Positions 25,997-37,182 of a stretch of DNA of 64,000 bases are shown here, piece after piece (the stretch's first letter is position 1; every line of letters begins with the position of its first letter). A model generated the notes under the pieces. That model saw nothing but the letters and a program-made list of their open reading frames with translations. It had not been told where the DNA came from and did not search any database. The position numbers and the translations under genes are program-made. This stretch comes from Novosphingobium sp. (GTDB lineage: Bacteria > Pseudomonadota > Alphaproteobacteria > Sphingomonadales > Sphingomonadaceae): assembly GCA_004211435.1 (NCBI GenBank), contig SECS01000004.1:1-64000 (forward strand). Direction: 5' to 3'.

Positions 25997-26322
25997 GGGA
26001 TCACCTCCAGTTCGGCGATCTTCTGGCCATCCAGGACGAAGAAGTAGCGCAGGTCGGCTGGGCTGCCCGGAAAGTCCCCGACGAGATGGTTGGTGACGGC
26101 CATCCGGCCGTTTTCCTCGGCGATCGTCCGCGGTTCTGACGTGTAGGTGTATTTCGCAGAGGACTCGACCTTCCACCGATGGATGGCCGCGCGCCCGGTG
26201 TAGGTGCGCCCTTCGTCTTTCACGACGGCCGTAGGGGTGAAGCATTGCGCAATGGCATCGGCACTCGAGCCTGCGTCGGCCGAAAAATAGTCGGCGATGG
26301 GTTGGGGTAAAACGATAGCCAT
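25993..26322 (-). CDS. NTF2-like small protein
   Basis: 109 residues with the NTF2-like pattern: [32 protein letters not shown] and [15 protein letters not shown] at the end. It is shorter than the two NTF2-like proteins near 6-7 kb and not obviously derived from them. AGGAG lies 7 bases before the ATG. It is first gene of the two-gene operon with the SDR, and the NTF2/SDR pairing opposite a LysR gene is a common catabolic or detoxification arrangement. Enzymatic role unproven. Confidence 0.82.
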   Translation of the reverse strand: MAIVLPQPIADYFSADAGSSADAIAQCFTPTAVVKDEGRTYTGRAAIHRWKVESSAKYTYTSEPRTIAEENGRMAVTNHLVGDFPGSPADLRYFFVLDGQKIAELEVIP

Positions 26323-26387
26323 TTGCTGCTCCTGGGATGGAATGAGCCAGGTTCCTGTTCCTGGCCCTGAGCAATCTAGCTATGGAC

Positions 26388-26402
26388 ATTGATGTCGATA
26401 AT
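26388..26402. promoter_or_regulatory. Candidate LysR box (T-N11-A)
   Basis: ATT-9-AAT gives the T-N11-A pattern used by LysR-type regulators. It lies in the 119-bp space between the divergent NTF2/SDR operon and the LysR gene. The inner bases are only weakly palindromic. Confidence 0.35.
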
Positions 26403-26441
26403 CGGGACAAAACTGGACGAAGTATTCCGATTGGAGGGATC

Positions 26442-27353
26442 ATGTCGCGGCCGAGCCTTGTCGAACTCGATGCGGTGCTCGCGATCGTGCGACGCGGTTC
26501 GTTCCGTGGCGCTGCGCTCGAGCTCGAAATGTCCACGACCGCGCTCAGCAACGCGATCGGCAAGCTGGAACGTCAGCTGGGTGTGCGCTTGTTCCATCGC
26601 ACCACCCGTAGCGTCTCGCTGACCGATGCCGGTCGCAATTTCGTCGGGCAGGTAGGGCCGGCGATGCAGGACATCCACGATGCGATACATGCGGCCCAAT
26701 CACAGCAGGAAATCCCTTCGGGAACCTTGCGGATCAACGCGTTCGCAACGGCGGCGCGAGAAATTCTCTCACCGTTGATATTCGAGTTCCTGCGGGCCTA
26801 TCCGCAGGTGCACATCGACCTGGTCACGGAGGGGCGGCTCGTCGACGTCGTGGCCGAAGGTTTCGACTTCGGAATACGCGCCGGAGATCTCGTGCCCAGC
26901 GACATGATCGCCCTGCCATTGGGGCCGCCGCGGCGTAACGTGGTGGTCGCCTCGCCAGCCTATTTCCAGGCGCACGGCAAGCCATTGGTCCCGCCCGACC
27001 TCTTGCGTCACGCTTGCCTCAAGGTGCGGCTTCCGAACGGGGCTCCCTATCGCTGGCAGTTCGCGAAAGATGGTCAATCCCTGCAGATCGACGTCGTGGG
27101 TCCCATCACGCTCGATGAAGCGAGCCTGTCACGACGGGCGGCGTTGGCAGGGATCGGCATCTGTTACACGATGGAATCCGAGGTGAAGGAGGATGTCGAG
27201 GCCGGTCGGCTGGAGGCAGTCTTGGAAGACTGGACGCCGCCACTAGCGCCCCTGTCGCTCTACTACCCAGGAAGAAGGCATCCTTCGGCGGCGTTCAAGG
27301 CCTTTGTCGATCTTGCCCGCGCGTTTTCAAAACGATCTGGCGGCAGGCGCTAA
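26442..27353 (+). CDS. LysR-family transcriptional regulator
   Basis: 303 residues. N-terminal winged helix-turn-helix: [20 protein letters not shown] then [20 protein letters not shown]; the C-terminal part fits the LysR substrate-binding fold ([24 protein letters not shown]). I start at the ATG at 26442 because GGAGG lies 5 bases before it and the HTH begins at once; the frame also has an ATG 20 codons upstream, inside the candidate operator. It faces away from the NTF2/SDR operon, its likely target. The inducer is unknown. Confidence 0.92.
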   Translation: MSRPSLVELDAVLAIVRRGSFRGAALELEMSTTALSNAIGKLERQLGVRLFHRTTRSVSLTDAGRNFVGQVGPAMQDIHDAIHAAQSQQEIPSGTLRINAFATAAREILSPLIFEFLRAYPQVHIDLVTEGRLVDVVAEGFDFGIRAGDLVPSDMIALPLGPPRRNVVVASPAYFQAHGKPLVPPDLLRHACLKVRLPNGAPYRWQFAKDGQSLQIDVVGPITLDEASLSRRAALAGIGICYTMESEVKEDVEAGRLEAVLEDWTPPLAPLSLYYPGRRHPSAAFKAFVDLARAFSKRSGGRR

Positions 27354-27370
27354 CGCGGGGGCCGCGGTGA

Positions 27371-28849
27371 TCAATCGCGCGGCATGCGGTTCCAGGCGTC
27401 GAGCGCTGCGATCTTGTAGGCCTCCGCGAGCGTCGGATAGTTGAACGTGTTCTCGATGAAGTAGTCGACCGTGCCTTTGAGGTTGAGCACGGCCTGGCCG
27501 ATGTGGATCAGCTCGGTCGCGCCTTCGCCGAGGATCTGCACGCCGAGCAGGCGGCGCGTCTTGATCGAGAAGATCATCTTCATCATGCCCTGGTCGAGAC
27601 CCATGATGTGGCCGCGGCTGGTCTCGCGCATGCGCGCGATGCCGCATTCGTAGTTGATCTTCTTGTCGCGCACTTCCTGTTCGCTCATGCCCACGGTGCT
27701 GATCTCGGGCACGGCGTAGATGCCGTAAGGGAAATAGGCCGGGGCGGGGGGCAGCGGCAGGCCGAAGGCGTGGCAGGCGGCGATCCGGCCCTGTTCCATC
27801 GAGGTCGAGGCCAGGCTGGGGAAGCCGATGACGTCGCCCGTGGCATAGACGTGCGGGACCTCGGTCTGGAAGGTGTCGGGATCGACCTTGAGCCGGCCGC
27901 GGTTGTCGGTCGCAAGGCCGCAGGCGTCGAGCCCGAGTTGCCCGGTCGCGCCGAGGCGGCCCGCGCAATAGAGCAGCATGTCGGTGCGCACGGTGCGGCC
28001 GTCACCGGTCTTGGTCACGACCTTGCCCTGCGCGTCCTTCGTCACCGAGACCACCGGTGCGCCGAGGCGGAAGGCGACGCCGCGATCGCGCAACTGGTGG
28101 ACGAATTCGTCGAGGATCTCGCGGTCGATGAAGTCCAGGAAGGTTTCGCGCGGCTCGACGATCGTCACCTGAACGTCGAGCGCCGAGAAGATCGTCGCAT
28201 ATTCGATGCCGATCACGCCGGCGCCCACCACGGTGATCGAACGCGGCAGCTTGGGCAGGTCGATCACCTCGTCGCTGTCGAGGATCTGGTCGCAGGAGAA
28301 GTCGATATTGTCAGGGCGGAACGGCACGGTGCCGACGGCGATGAGGATGCGCTCGCCCGCGACGACGAGTTCGCTGCCGTCGGGCGATGTGACGACCAGG
28401 CGGTGTGCATCCTCGAAGCGCGCGAAGCCTTCCATCGTATGGACGCCGTTGCGCAGGAACTGGTGTTCGAGAACGTCGACCTCATGCTCGAGCGTCTTGC
28501 CCAGCCGCATCGACAGGTCCTCGCTGCCGATCTCCTTCTTCACGCGGTACGAGCGGCCGTAGAAGCCGCGCTCGCGCCAGCCCGTGAGATTGAGCGCGGT
28601 CTCGCGCAGCGTCTTCGAGGGAATCGTGCCGGTGTGGACCGAAACGCCGCCGACTTTCTTGCGGCCTTCGACGACGAGCACCGACTTGCCGAGCTTGGCG
28701 GCCTGGATCGCGGCGCGGCGCCCCGAGGGGCCGCTGCCGATGACGATGAAGTCGTATTGGGCGGCTGTGCGCTGCTGCCGGATCAATTCGACGGGGACTT
28801 CGGCGCTTTCGAGCCCGGCCTTCGACTTGGGGAAGGGGAAATGCTGCAT
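27371..28849 (-). CDS. sthA: Soluble pyridine nucleotide transhydrogenase
   Basis: 492-residue flavoprotein of the dihydrolipoamide dehydrogenase family. FAD-binding GSGPSG (38-43), NAD(P)-binding GAGVIGIEY, and a C-terminal dimer domain. At the site where disulfide reductases have two cysteines it has GGVSVHTGTIPSK with no Cys, the mark of SthA, which transfers hydride between NADPH and NAD. The annotation rests mainly on this loss and on end-to-end similarity. It converges with the LysR gene, and is divergent from the ModE-like regulator. Confidence 0.9.
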   Translation of the reverse strand: MQHFPFPKSKAGLESAEVPVELIRQQRTAAQYDFIVIGSGPSGRRAAIQAAKLGKSVLVVEGRKKVGGVSVHTGTIPSKTLRETALNLTGWRERGFYGRSYRVKKEIGSEDLSMRLGKTLEHEVDVLEHQFLRNGVHTMEGFARFEDAHRLVVTSPDGSELVVAGERILIAVGTVPFRPDNIDFSCDQILDSDEVIDLPKLPRSITVVGAGVIGIEYATIFSALDVQVTIVEPRETFLDFIDREILDEFVHQLRDRGVAFRLGAPVVSVTKDAQGKVVTKTGDGRTVRTDMLLYCAGRLGATGQLGLDACGLATDNRGRLKVDPDTFQTEVPHVYATGDVIGFPSLASTSMEQGRIAACHAFGLPLPPAPAYFPYGIYAVPEISTVGMSEQEVRDKKINYECGIARMRETSRGHIMGLDQGMMKMIFSIKTRRLLGVQILGEGATELIHIGQAVLNLKGTVDYFIENTFNYPTLAEAYKIAALDAWNRMPRD

Positions 28850-28982
28850 CGCCTGTGTCTTTCGCTGCCCGGGACACGGTTCGGTCCAAGCAGCAATAAC
28901 GGCATATTAGCCATATTTTTCAGCCCGGAGGCAGACGCGGCAGCCGCTTCCCCCTTGTGCGAACCGGCGCTAGACAGATGCC

Positions 28983-29363
28983 ATGACCGGCGAGGCGATA
29001 CTCAAGCTCAAGATCCAGCTCTATTGCGGTGACGAGATCGCGATGGGGCCGGGCAAGGCCGACCTGCTCGATGCGATCGCGCAGCACGGCTCGATCTCCG
29101 CCGCCGGGCGGGCGATGGGCATGTCCTATCGTCGCGCCTGGCTGCTGGTCGATGCGATGAATCGCTGCTGGCAGCAGCCGCTGGTCGAGACTTCGCCGGG
29201 CATGGCCCACGGCGGCGGCGCGCGGTTGAGCGCGTCGGGGCGCGAGGTGCTCGCGCATTACCGCGCGCTCCAGGCGCGGATCGACGGCGCCGCCGAATGC
29301 CGCGACTTCGTGGCGCTGCGCGAAGCTATCCTGCCCGCCCCGCGCGCCAGCCAGAAGGCCTGA
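28983..29363 (+). CDS. ModE-like winged-helix regulator
   Basis: 126 residues. The pattern DLLDAIAQHGSISAAGRAMG, followed by MSYRRAWLLVDAMNRC, is the DNA-binding N-terminal half of ModE, the molybdate regulator. The molybdate-binding C-terminal domain is absent, so it is a short, ModE-N-only form; such stand-alone proteins also occur with molybdenum or other regulons. There is no strong ribosome site before the ATG. The 133-bp gap to divergent sthA probably holds both promoters. No molybdate transporter gene is next to it. Confidence 0.82.
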   Translation: MTGEAILKLKIQLYCGDEIAMGPGKADLLDAIAQHGSISAAGRAMGMSYRRAWLLVDAMNRCWQQPLVETSPGMAHGGGARLSASGREVLAHYRALQARIDGAAECRDFVALREAILPAPRASQKA

Positions 29364-29893
29364 TCCTTACGAATAGGCCGGCGTTTTACTGCTCGACCGG
29401 CGCGGCACACAGTAATCGCCAAGAAATACTAAGCCTGCTTAGTAAAATATTCCCCGGGATTACCGAAGGCTAGGTCGGGTTTCTGCTTGACCTTTGCATC
29501 CGATTCTGAACAATTCGTTACATAAGAACCGGCCGGCTCAAGCACCTTAAAAGCGCTGAGATCGGACCAGGGAACGGGATGGAGGCGATGAAGGGAATTT
29601 CGCCAGATCAAGCAGGTTGCAGCGCCGTTCGGCGCGCGTGATGCCGTCGTGCATCGCGCCGGATGGCGGACGAGTTCAGGCGAGTTAGAGGATCGAAGGC
29701 AGTAGTAAGGGCAGGCGACAGCTGCGGGTCTTGTTGCCTGCCAGCGCTTTTCTTTGCGTCTTCTGTGAATTTTCGAAACTGGCCCCCGTACGATCGCCGG
29801 GGGACAGGGGGAAGCGGTCGATCCGCACCGGCCGCTTCCCTTCCAGCTTTGAGGCCGGCGGGTTCTCGCGTCGTCGGGCGGGGGCTGCCCGGT
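29364..29893. other. Gene-poor stretch, 530 bp
   Basis: No convincing coding frame: the open frames here lack ribosome sites and family features. It holds an AT-rich inverted repeat at 29427-29444 and a GC-rich hairpin (GGGAAGCGG 29809-29817 / CCGCTTCCC 29832-29840). The part near 29420-29530 is clearly less GC-rich than the surroundings, so it may carry a promoter or small RNA, or be decayed sequence. Confidence 0.5.
29427..29444. repeat. AT-rich inverted repeat
   Basis: TACTAAG (29427-29433), 4-base loop, CTTAGTA (29438-29444), followed by AAAAT. It could be an operator or a weak hairpin. Confidence 0.5.
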
Positions 29894-30079
29894 TCAGGTC
29901 GTGGCGAGCAAGGACCAGTCGTGCGGTGCGTCCGGTTCGCGATCGATGTCGCGTACCGCCTCCGCGGTCAGCAGGTCGGCCCTCTTGCGATGCAGGCGTT
30001 CGTCCTCGGGACTGTCGGCGCCGAGTGCCAGCAGAACCTCTTCGCGTGCGCGCTTGAGGCACAGGGTCAGCTCCGTCAT
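29894..30079 (-). CDS. Small helical protein, 61 residues
   Basis: A 61-residue frame starting MTELTLCLKRAREEV. It is a charged, probably helical protein with no signal peptide or membrane segment. GAGGAGAA lies before the ATG with good spacing, the main support for it being real. The 8 codons upstream are also open. It is divergent from the entericidin gene across ~200 bp, including a GGCAGC-5-GCTGCC hairpin at 30159-30175. Family not recognised. Confidence 0.6.
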   Translation of the reverse strand: MTELTLCLKRAREEVLLALGADSPEDERLHRKRADLLTAEAVRDIDREPDAPHDWSLLATT

Positions 30080-30277
30080 GGCCGTTCTCCTCTCGCGTGC
30101 CATGGTGGGGCCTCAGGCTAACACGGCCTCCGAGTCCCGCCGAATCGTTTCGTCGTCTGGCAGCGCCCGGCTGCCGTGAAATGCGTCGCGGTCATTTCCA
30201 GGGCCCGGCCGGCTTGCCGTGCGTCGCGGCGCTGCCTAGGAACGCGAGCGGGTCCGAAGGATATGGCGGGAAGACGC

Positions 30278-30415
30278 ATGAACACTGCTCGTAAGCTACT
30301 GATCGCTGCCCTGCTGGGCGGTCTGCTCGCCCCGCTCGGCGCGTGCAACACGGTCAAGGGCGTGGGTCGCGACATCGAGTCCGTCGGCGAGGCCGGTGCC
30401 CGCGCGCTCAAGTGA
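30278..30415 (+). CDS. Entericidin A/B-like small lipoprotein
   Basis: 45 residues: an N-terminal basic stretch, hydrophobic segment LLIAALLGGLLAPL and lipobox LGAC, then CNTVKGVGRDIESVG, the signature of entericidin-type lipoproteins (membrane-associated peptides of the EcnAB antidote/toxin group). Only one member is present here; no second copy is beside it. After lipidation the mature peptide would be about 23 residues. Its stop shares one base with the next start codon (TGATG), linking it to the GFA-family gene. An in-frame ATG lies 5 codons upstream. Confidence 0.8.
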   Translation: MNTARKLLIAALLGGLLAPLGACNTVKGVGRDIESVGEAGARALK

Positions 30416-30882
30416 TGGCCGATCTGCCCGAACTCCCGATCGAAGGCGGGTGCCGCTGCGGCCGGGTGCGCTTTCGCCTGACCGCAGCGCCGTGGATGGA
30501 AACCGTCTGCCACTGCCGCGGCTGTCAGCGGATGACGGCAAGCGCCTTCTCGACCACCGTGATCATGCCCGAGGCGGGCTTTGCGGTGATCGCGGGTGAT
30601 ACCGTCGTCGGCGGTCTGCACGGTGACGAGGCCGACCACCATCACTGCGATTGGTGCAAGTCCTGGGTGTTCACCAAGCCGCGAGGTGCGGTGGGCTTCG
30701 TGAACGTGCGCGCGACGATGCTCGACGATGCGACCTGGTTCGCGCCTTGGGCCGAAACGCAGGTTGCCGAGAAGCTGCCATGGGCCGAAACCGGCGCGGT
30801 CCGCAGCTTCGATCGTTTTCCCGGCATGGAAGACTATGAAAGCCTGATCGCGGCCTACCGGGCTGAACGCGGCATCGCTTGA
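30415..30882 (+). CDS. GFA-family zinc protein (glutathione-dependent formaldehyde-activating enzyme-like)
   Basis: 155 residues of the Mss4-like Gfa fold. The zinc ligands are visible: CxC at C13 and C15, CHCRGC at C32, C34 and C37, and CDWC at C78 and C81. Family members add glutathione to formaldehyde or are of unknown role; this one has no neighbouring formaldehyde dehydrogenase, so the substrate is not known. The start codon overlaps the entericidin stop by one base, implying translational coupling. The str operon begins 283 bases downstream. Confidence 0.87.
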   Translation: MADLPELPIEGGCRCGRVRFRLTAAPWMETVCHCRGCQRMTASAFSTTVIMPEAGFAVIAGDTVVGGLHGDEADHHHCDWCKSWVFTKPRGAVGFVNVRATMLDDATWFAPWAETQVAEKLPWAETGAVRSFDRFPGMEDYESLIAAYRAERGIA

Positions 30883-30907
30883 CCCGCCGGCCGAATCCTC
30901 TTAAGGG
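30879..30907 (+). promoter_or_regulatory. Candidate str operon promoter
   Basis: TTGACC (30879-30884), 17-base spacer, TAAGGG (30902-30907), at the end of the GFA gene. It closely resembles the promoter candidate in front of rpsM (TTGACA-17-TAAGCG). It would give a leader of about 250 bases before rpsL. Inferred from pattern only. Confidence 0.35.
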
Positions 30908-31165
30908 CGCCGGCTTCCGGAGCAGGATATCCTTCTGCCCAGGACTATAGAGCTGAACATTGGCGGTGCGCGCGAGGGATGACCTCGTGTCAGTCGTCAA
31001 AGTAACCCGGCGGTTCGACCGGGTGGAGGGTTTCGGCTCACGATGCAGGCAATGCTCCCAGGGGGCGTGCCGCGCATTCGTGATGCCTCACCTTCCATCG
31101 GCTATCGAAACGTCATTTCCGGACGGCAATTCCGTCGTTCGGGCAACACAGGTGAAGAGCACTTC

Positions 31166-31537
31166 ATGCCCACTATCAACCAGCTGATCCGCAAGGGTCG
31201 CGTTCCGCAGAAGGCCAAGTCGAAGGTCCCTGCGATGGAGCAGAACCCGCAGAAGCGCGGCGTCTGCACCCGCGTCTACACGACGACCCCGAAGAAGCCG
31301 AACTCGGCACTTCGCAAGGTGGCCAAGATCCGTCTGACCAACAGCCGCGAAGTCATCTCGTACATTCCGGGCGAAGGCCACAACCTGCAGGAGCACTCGG
31401 TTGTGCTGATCCGCGGTGGCCGTGTTCGCGATCTTCCCGGCGTTCGCTACCACGTCCTGCGCGGCGTGCTCGATACGCAGGGCGTCAAGGATCGCAAGCA
31501 GTCGCGCTCGAAGTACGGCGCCAAGCGTCCGAAGTGA
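31166..31537 (+). CDS. rpsL: 30S ribosomal protein S12
   Basis: 123 residues (E. coli 124). Sits at the decoding centre. Conserved [11 protein letters not shown] (42-52) and [10 protein letters not shown] present. Residue 88 is Arg (GGRVRDLPG) where E. coli has Lys88; Arg at this place is a known streptomycin-resistance form. First gene of the str operon rpsL-rpsG-fusA-tuf. In many alphaproteobacteria rpoC lies shortly upstream of rpsL; here the neighbour is a GFA gene. GAAGAG lies before the ATG at 31166. Confidence 0.97.
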   Translation: MPTINQLIRKGRVPQKAKSKVPAMEQNPQKRGVCTRVYTTTPKKPNSALRKVAKIRLTNSREVISYIPGEGHNLQEHSVVLIRGGRVRDLPGVRYHVLRGVLDTQGVKDRKQSRSKYGAKRPK

Positions 31538-31628
31538 TGGCGCGCGGCGCCCCGCGCCGCCGCTGCCTCACGTTGGTTTAACGGGCTGGCCATTTGCATG
31601 GCGCCCCGAGATTTAAGGAATTCAAGCG

Positions 31629-32099
31629 ATGTCACGTCGTCGTCGTCCCGAGAAGCGGGAAATCCTGCCGGATCCCAAGTTCGGGGATCAGATCCTGTCG
31701 AAGTTCATGAACAACCTCATGCTCGACGGTAAGAAGTCGGTCGCGGAAAGCATCGTCTACGGTGCGCTCGAGACCATGGAAACGCGCGCCAAGGCCGATC
31801 CGGTCGGCCTGTTCCACAACGCGCTCGAGAACGTGAAGCCGCAGATCGAAGTGCGTTCGCGCCGTGTCGGTGGTGCCACCTATCAGGTTCCGGTCGAGGT
31901 TCGCCCCGAGCGTGCTCAGGCTCTTGCCATCCGCTGGCTCATCACGGCTGCGCGCAACCGTTCGGAAACGACGATGTCGGCGCGTCTTTCGGCCGAGCTG
32001 CTCGACGCCGCCAACAACCGCGGCAACGCGGTGAAGAAGCGCGAAGACACCCACCGCATGGCCGACGCCAACCGCGCGTTCAGCCACTACCGCTGGTAA
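31629..32099 (+). CDS. rpsG: 30S ribosomal protein S7
   Basis: 156 residues. Primary 16S rRNA binder of the 30S head, and the str-operon feedback repressor in E. coli. The motif PRPERAQA-like [14 protein letters not shown] and the C-terminal [21 protein letters not shown] fit the family end to end. AAGGA lies 10 bases before the ATG. The 91-base gap after rpsL is larger than usual within this operon and could hold a regulatory structure, but I saw no strong hairpin. Confidence 0.97.
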   Translation: MSRRRRPEKREILPDPKFGDQILSKFMNNLMLDGKKSVAESIVYGALETMETRAKADPVGLFHNALENVKPQIEVRSRRVGGATYQVPVEVRPERAQALAIRWLITAARNRSETTMSARLSAELLDAANNRGNAVKKREDTHRMADANRAFSHYRW

Positions 32100-32189
32100 T
32101 ATCGGCGGGGGCAGTCTTCAAACTGCAACGTTAATCACCATATGGGCGGAGCCGCACAACGGCTCCCCCACATCTCCGAGGAACTCATC

Positions 32190-34283
<2,094 letters not shown>

Positions 34284-34373
34284 GCGGCAAGATCAGATTA
34301 GGGGCGGCGCCTGTTTCAGCGGGTGCCGACTCCGTCCCGCAGATTCAATTCAAGCGAAAAGAAGGTTGGAACA

Positions 34374-35564
34374 ATGGCCAAGGCAAAGTTTGAGCGGAAT
34401 AAGCCGCACTGCAACATCGGCACCATCGGTCACGTTGACCACGGCAAGACCACGCTGACCGCAGCGATCACCAAGGTTATGGCTGAAATCAATGGCGGTG
34501 AAGCCGTTGACTTCGCGAACATCGACAAGGCTCCGGAAGAGCGCGAGCGCGGCATCACGATCTCGACGGCTCACGTCGAGTACGAGACCGCTGCCCGTCA
34601 CTACGCGCACGTCGACTGCCCGGGTCACGCCGACTACGTGAAGAACATGATCACCGGTGCCGCCCAGATGGACGGCGCGATCCTGGTCGTGAACGCTGCT
34701 GACGGCCCGATGCCGCAGACCCGCGAGCACATCCTGCTCGCCCGCCAGGTCGGCGTGCCGGCTCTGGTCGTTTACATGAACAAGGTCGACCAGGTCGACG
34801 ACGCCGAGATCCTCGAGCTCGTCGAGCTCGAAATCCGCGAGCTGCTCAGCTCGTACGGCTTCGACGGCGACAACATCCCCGTGATCCCGGGTTCGGCTCT
34901 TGCCGCTCTCGAAGGCCGCGACGAGAACATCGGCAAGGAATCGATCATTGCCCTGATGAACGCCGTCGACACCGCGATCCCGCAGCCGCCGCGCCCGACC
35001 GACAAGCCGTTCCTGATGCCCGTCGAAGACGTGTTCTCGATCTCGGGTCGTGGTACGGTCGTCACCGGTCGCGTCGAGACCGGCATCGTCAAGGTTGGCG
35101 AGGAAGTCGAAGTCATCGGCATCCGCGACACGCAGAAGACCACGGTCACCGGCGTCGAAATGTTCCGCAAGCTGCTCGATCAGGGTGAAGCCGGCGACAA
35201 CATCGGCGCGCTGGTTCGCGGTCTGAAGCGCGACGACGTCGAGCGTGGCCAGGTTCTGGCCAAGCCCGGTTCGGTCACGCCGCACACCGAGTTCTCGGCT
35301 GAGGTCTACGTGCTGTCGAAGGACGAAGGTGGCCGTCACACGCCGTTCTTCGCCAACTACCGCCCGCAGTTCTACTTCCGCACCACGGACGTCACCGGCG
35401 AGGTCATCCTCCCCGAGGGCACCGAGATGGTCATGCCGGGCGACAACATCGCGCTGTCGGTCAAGCTGATCGCGCCGATCGCCATGGACGAGGGTCTCCG
35501 CTTCGCAATTCGCGAAGGCGGCCGTACCGTCGGTTCGGGCGTCGTTGCCAAGATCACGAAGTAA
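34374..35564 (+). CDS. tuf: Elongation factor Tu
   Basis: 396 residues. Delivers aminoacyl-tRNA. G1 GHVDHGKT (19-26), G3 DCPGHADY, G4 NKVD and domains II and III through [16 protein letters not shown] are complete. GAAGG precedes the ATG. The codon use is strongly biased, as in other highly expressed genes. A terminator-like hairpin follows, so the str operon ends here. A second tuf copy elsewhere cannot be judged from this window. Confidence 0.98.
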   Translation: MAKAKFERNKPHCNIGTIGHVDHGKTTLTAAITKVMAEINGGEAVDFANIDKAPEERERGITISTAHVEYETAARHYAHVDCPGHADYVKNMITGAAQMDGAILVVNAADGPMPQTREHILLARQVGVPALVVYMNKVDQVDDAEILELVELEIRELLSSYGFDGDNIPVIPGSALAALEGRDENIGKESIIALMNAVDTAIPQPPRPTDKPFLMPVEDVFSISGRGTVVTGRVETGIVKVGEEVEVIGIRDTQKTTVTGVEMFRKLLDQGEAGDNIGALVRGLKRDDVERGQVLAKPGSVTPHTEFSAEVYVLSKDEGGRHTPFFANYRPQFYFRTTDVTGEVILPEGTEMVMPGDNIALSVKLIAPIAMDEGLRFAIREGGRTVGSGVVAKITK

Positions 35565-35587
35565 GCTTCGCGATCTGATGGGTTCTG

Positions 35588-35623
35588 AAGGCCCGGTCTT
35601 CCTTGGGGAGGCCGGGCCTTTGC
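35588..35623 (+). terminator. Terminator after tuf
   Basis: AAGGCCCGG (35588-35596) pairs with CCGGGCCTT (35612-35620), with extra pairing in the arms (CTTCC/GGAGG). Only a short run of T follows, so it is good in shape but not a perfect intrinsic terminator. Confidence 0.65.
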
Positions 35624-35797
35624 CCGTCTGACGGGACCTGCCCGCAGTGTTTCGCGGCGATCCTGGTGGTGATTCGCGGCTTGCATCTGCCGCCGACGGC
35701 CTCTGGTCGCGAATCTCCCGAGATCCGCGGATTTTCTGAGGCAAAAGCCCTTGCGCGAATCCCCGAAGCTTAGTAGGGGCGCGCTTCGCAATTGATC

Positions 35798-35811
35798 GGG
35801 CGCATGCGCCC
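35798..35811. promoter_or_regulatory. 14-bp palindrome in rpsJ leader
   Basis: Perfect palindrome GGGCGCATGCGCCC, 28 bases before the rpsJ ATG. In the mRNA it could dimerise or form part of a leader structure; in DNA it could be an operator. No regulator is known for it. Confidence 0.4.
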
Positions 35812-35838
35812 AAGGCTCTTTCTCATCGGTAGTTGGAC

Positions 35839-36150
35839 ATGGAAGCTCAGAATATCCGCATTCGCCTCAAGGCATTCGATCATCGCGTGCTGGACCAGGC
35901 GACTGGCGAAATCGCGGACACCGCTCGTCGTACCGGCGCGCTGATCCGGGGCCCCATTCCTCTGCCGACCAAGATCGAGAAGTTCTGCGTCAACCGCGGT
36001 CCGCACATCGACAAGAAGTCGCGTGAGCAGTTCGAGGTTCGTACCTACAAGCGGCTGCTCGACATCGTGCAGCCGAACGCTGCCACCGTCGATGCGCTGA
36101 TGAAGCTCGACCTGGCTGCCGGCGTGAACGTCGAGATCAAGCTCGCCTAA
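35839..36150 (+). CDS. rpsJ: 30S ribosomal protein S10
   Basis: 103 residues, the same as E. coli. Assembly protein of the 30S head and transcription antitermination factor NusE. Matches from [18 protein letters not shown] to the C-terminal [10 protein letters not shown] start at the ATG at 35839; a TTG lies two codons upstream, and the ribosome site is weak (TTGGAC). First gene of the S10 operon. A 270-base gap with strong secondary structure follows before rplC. Confidence 0.96.
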   Translation: MEAQNIRIRLKAFDHRVLDQATGEIADTARRTGALIRGPIPLPTKIEKFCVNRGPHIDKKSREQFEVRTYKRLLDIVQPNAATVDALMKLDLAAGVNVEIKLA

Positions 36151-36420
36151 GGCGTGCTGAACAAGTTTTCGGTCTTCGGACCACCTTCCTTCCGGCCTCG
36201 GCCGGTTAGGCGGACCTCCCAAGTGGATGTGTCTGCCGGGACATAGGGATACCTCCGGTCTCGCCCCTCGGGGCACTTGGCCGGGCAAGCGTCCCCCGTC
36301 TCGTCATCCAGAGCCCCAGGGCAGCGGATGGCACTCAGCCCGGACGGGGCTCGCTTCACATCTAGGGCTGAACACGCCTGCGGGGATGGTCCTCGTAGGC
36401 CTCTGTATGGAGAATGGATC
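36151..36420 (+). other. Structured 270-bp gap between rpsJ and rplC
   Basis: No coding frame of note. Several GC-rich inverted repeats: CCGGC-CTCG-GCCGG (36192-36205), and AGCCCC (36312-36317) with GGGGCT (36346-36351), among others. This is the place where a leader or attenuator controlling the rest of the S10 operon could sit, so rpsJ may be transcribed partly apart. Confidence 0.55.
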
Positions 36421-37179
36421 ATGCGCACAGGCGTGATCGCCAAGAAGGTGGGGATGACCCGCCTTTTCCAGGAGGACGGTCGGCACGTGCCGGTAACCGT
36501 CTTGGCGCTGGAAGATAACCAGGTTGTCCAGGTCCGCACCACGGAGCGCGACGGTTACGTCGCCGTCCAGCTCGGTGCTGGCGAGGCCAAGCAGAAGAAC
36601 GTCGCCAAGCCGCAGCGCGAGCACTTCGCCAAGGCGCAGGTGCCGCTCAAGCAGCGTCTGGTCGAGTTCCGCGTCGCAGACGACGCCGTTCTCGAAGTCG
36701 GCGCGACGATCGCCGCCTCGCACTTCGTGCCGGGTCAGCTGGTCGATGTCGCCGGTCACACGCAGGGCAAGGGCTTTGCCGGTGCGATGAAGCGCTGGGG
36801 CTTCGGCGGTATGCGCGCCACCCACGGCGTCTCGATCAGCCACCGTGCTCACGGTTCGACGGGTAACCGCCAGGATCCGGGTCGCGTCTTCAAGAACAAG
36901 AAGATGGCCGGTCACATGGGTGATCGCGAGCGTACCCAGCAGAACCTCGAGATCGTGCGCGTCGATGACGAGCGCGGCCTGATCTTCGTCAAGGGCTCGG
37001 TCCCCGGTTCGAAGAACACCTGGCTGACCGTGGTCGACTCGGTGAAGGTCGCACGCCACGCCGAGGCTCCCTATCCCGCCGGCCTGAAGAGCGCCGCCAA
37101 CAGCAATGATTCGGCTCCCGCCGACACGCCGGCCGAAGAGGCCGTCGCTGTCGAAACGGCCGAAGGCCAGGAGGGCTAA
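36421..37179 (+). CDS. rplC: 50S ribosomal protein L3
   Basis: 252 residues, longer than the 209 of E. coli. The core runs from [16 protein letters not shown] through [22 protein letters not shown] to [10 protein letters not shown]3 reaches the peptidyl-transferase region. The surplus is a C-terminal tail, rich in Ala, Glu and Asp (from about residue 220), of a kind often seen in alphaproteobacterial L3. A GGAGAATG ribosome site precedes the ATG. Confidence 0.97.
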   Translation: MRTGVIAKKVGMTRLFQEDGRHVPVTVLALEDNQVVQVRTTERDGYVAVQLGAGEAKQKNVAKPQREHFAKAQVPLKQRLVEFRVADDAVLEVGATIAASHFVPGQLVDVAGHTQGKGFAGAMKRWGFGGMRATHGVSISHRAHGSTGNRQDPGRVFKNKKMAGHMGDRERTQQNLEIVRVDDERGLIFVKGSVPGSKNTWLTVVDSVKVARHAEAPYPAGLKSAANSNDSAPADTPAEEAVAVETAEGQEG

Positions 37180-37182
37180 GTC

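Noticed and set aside
26382-26441. Upstream ATG for the LysR gene
   Set aside because: No ribosome site and it overlaps the candidate operator; the ATG at 26442 has GGAGG and begins at the HTH.
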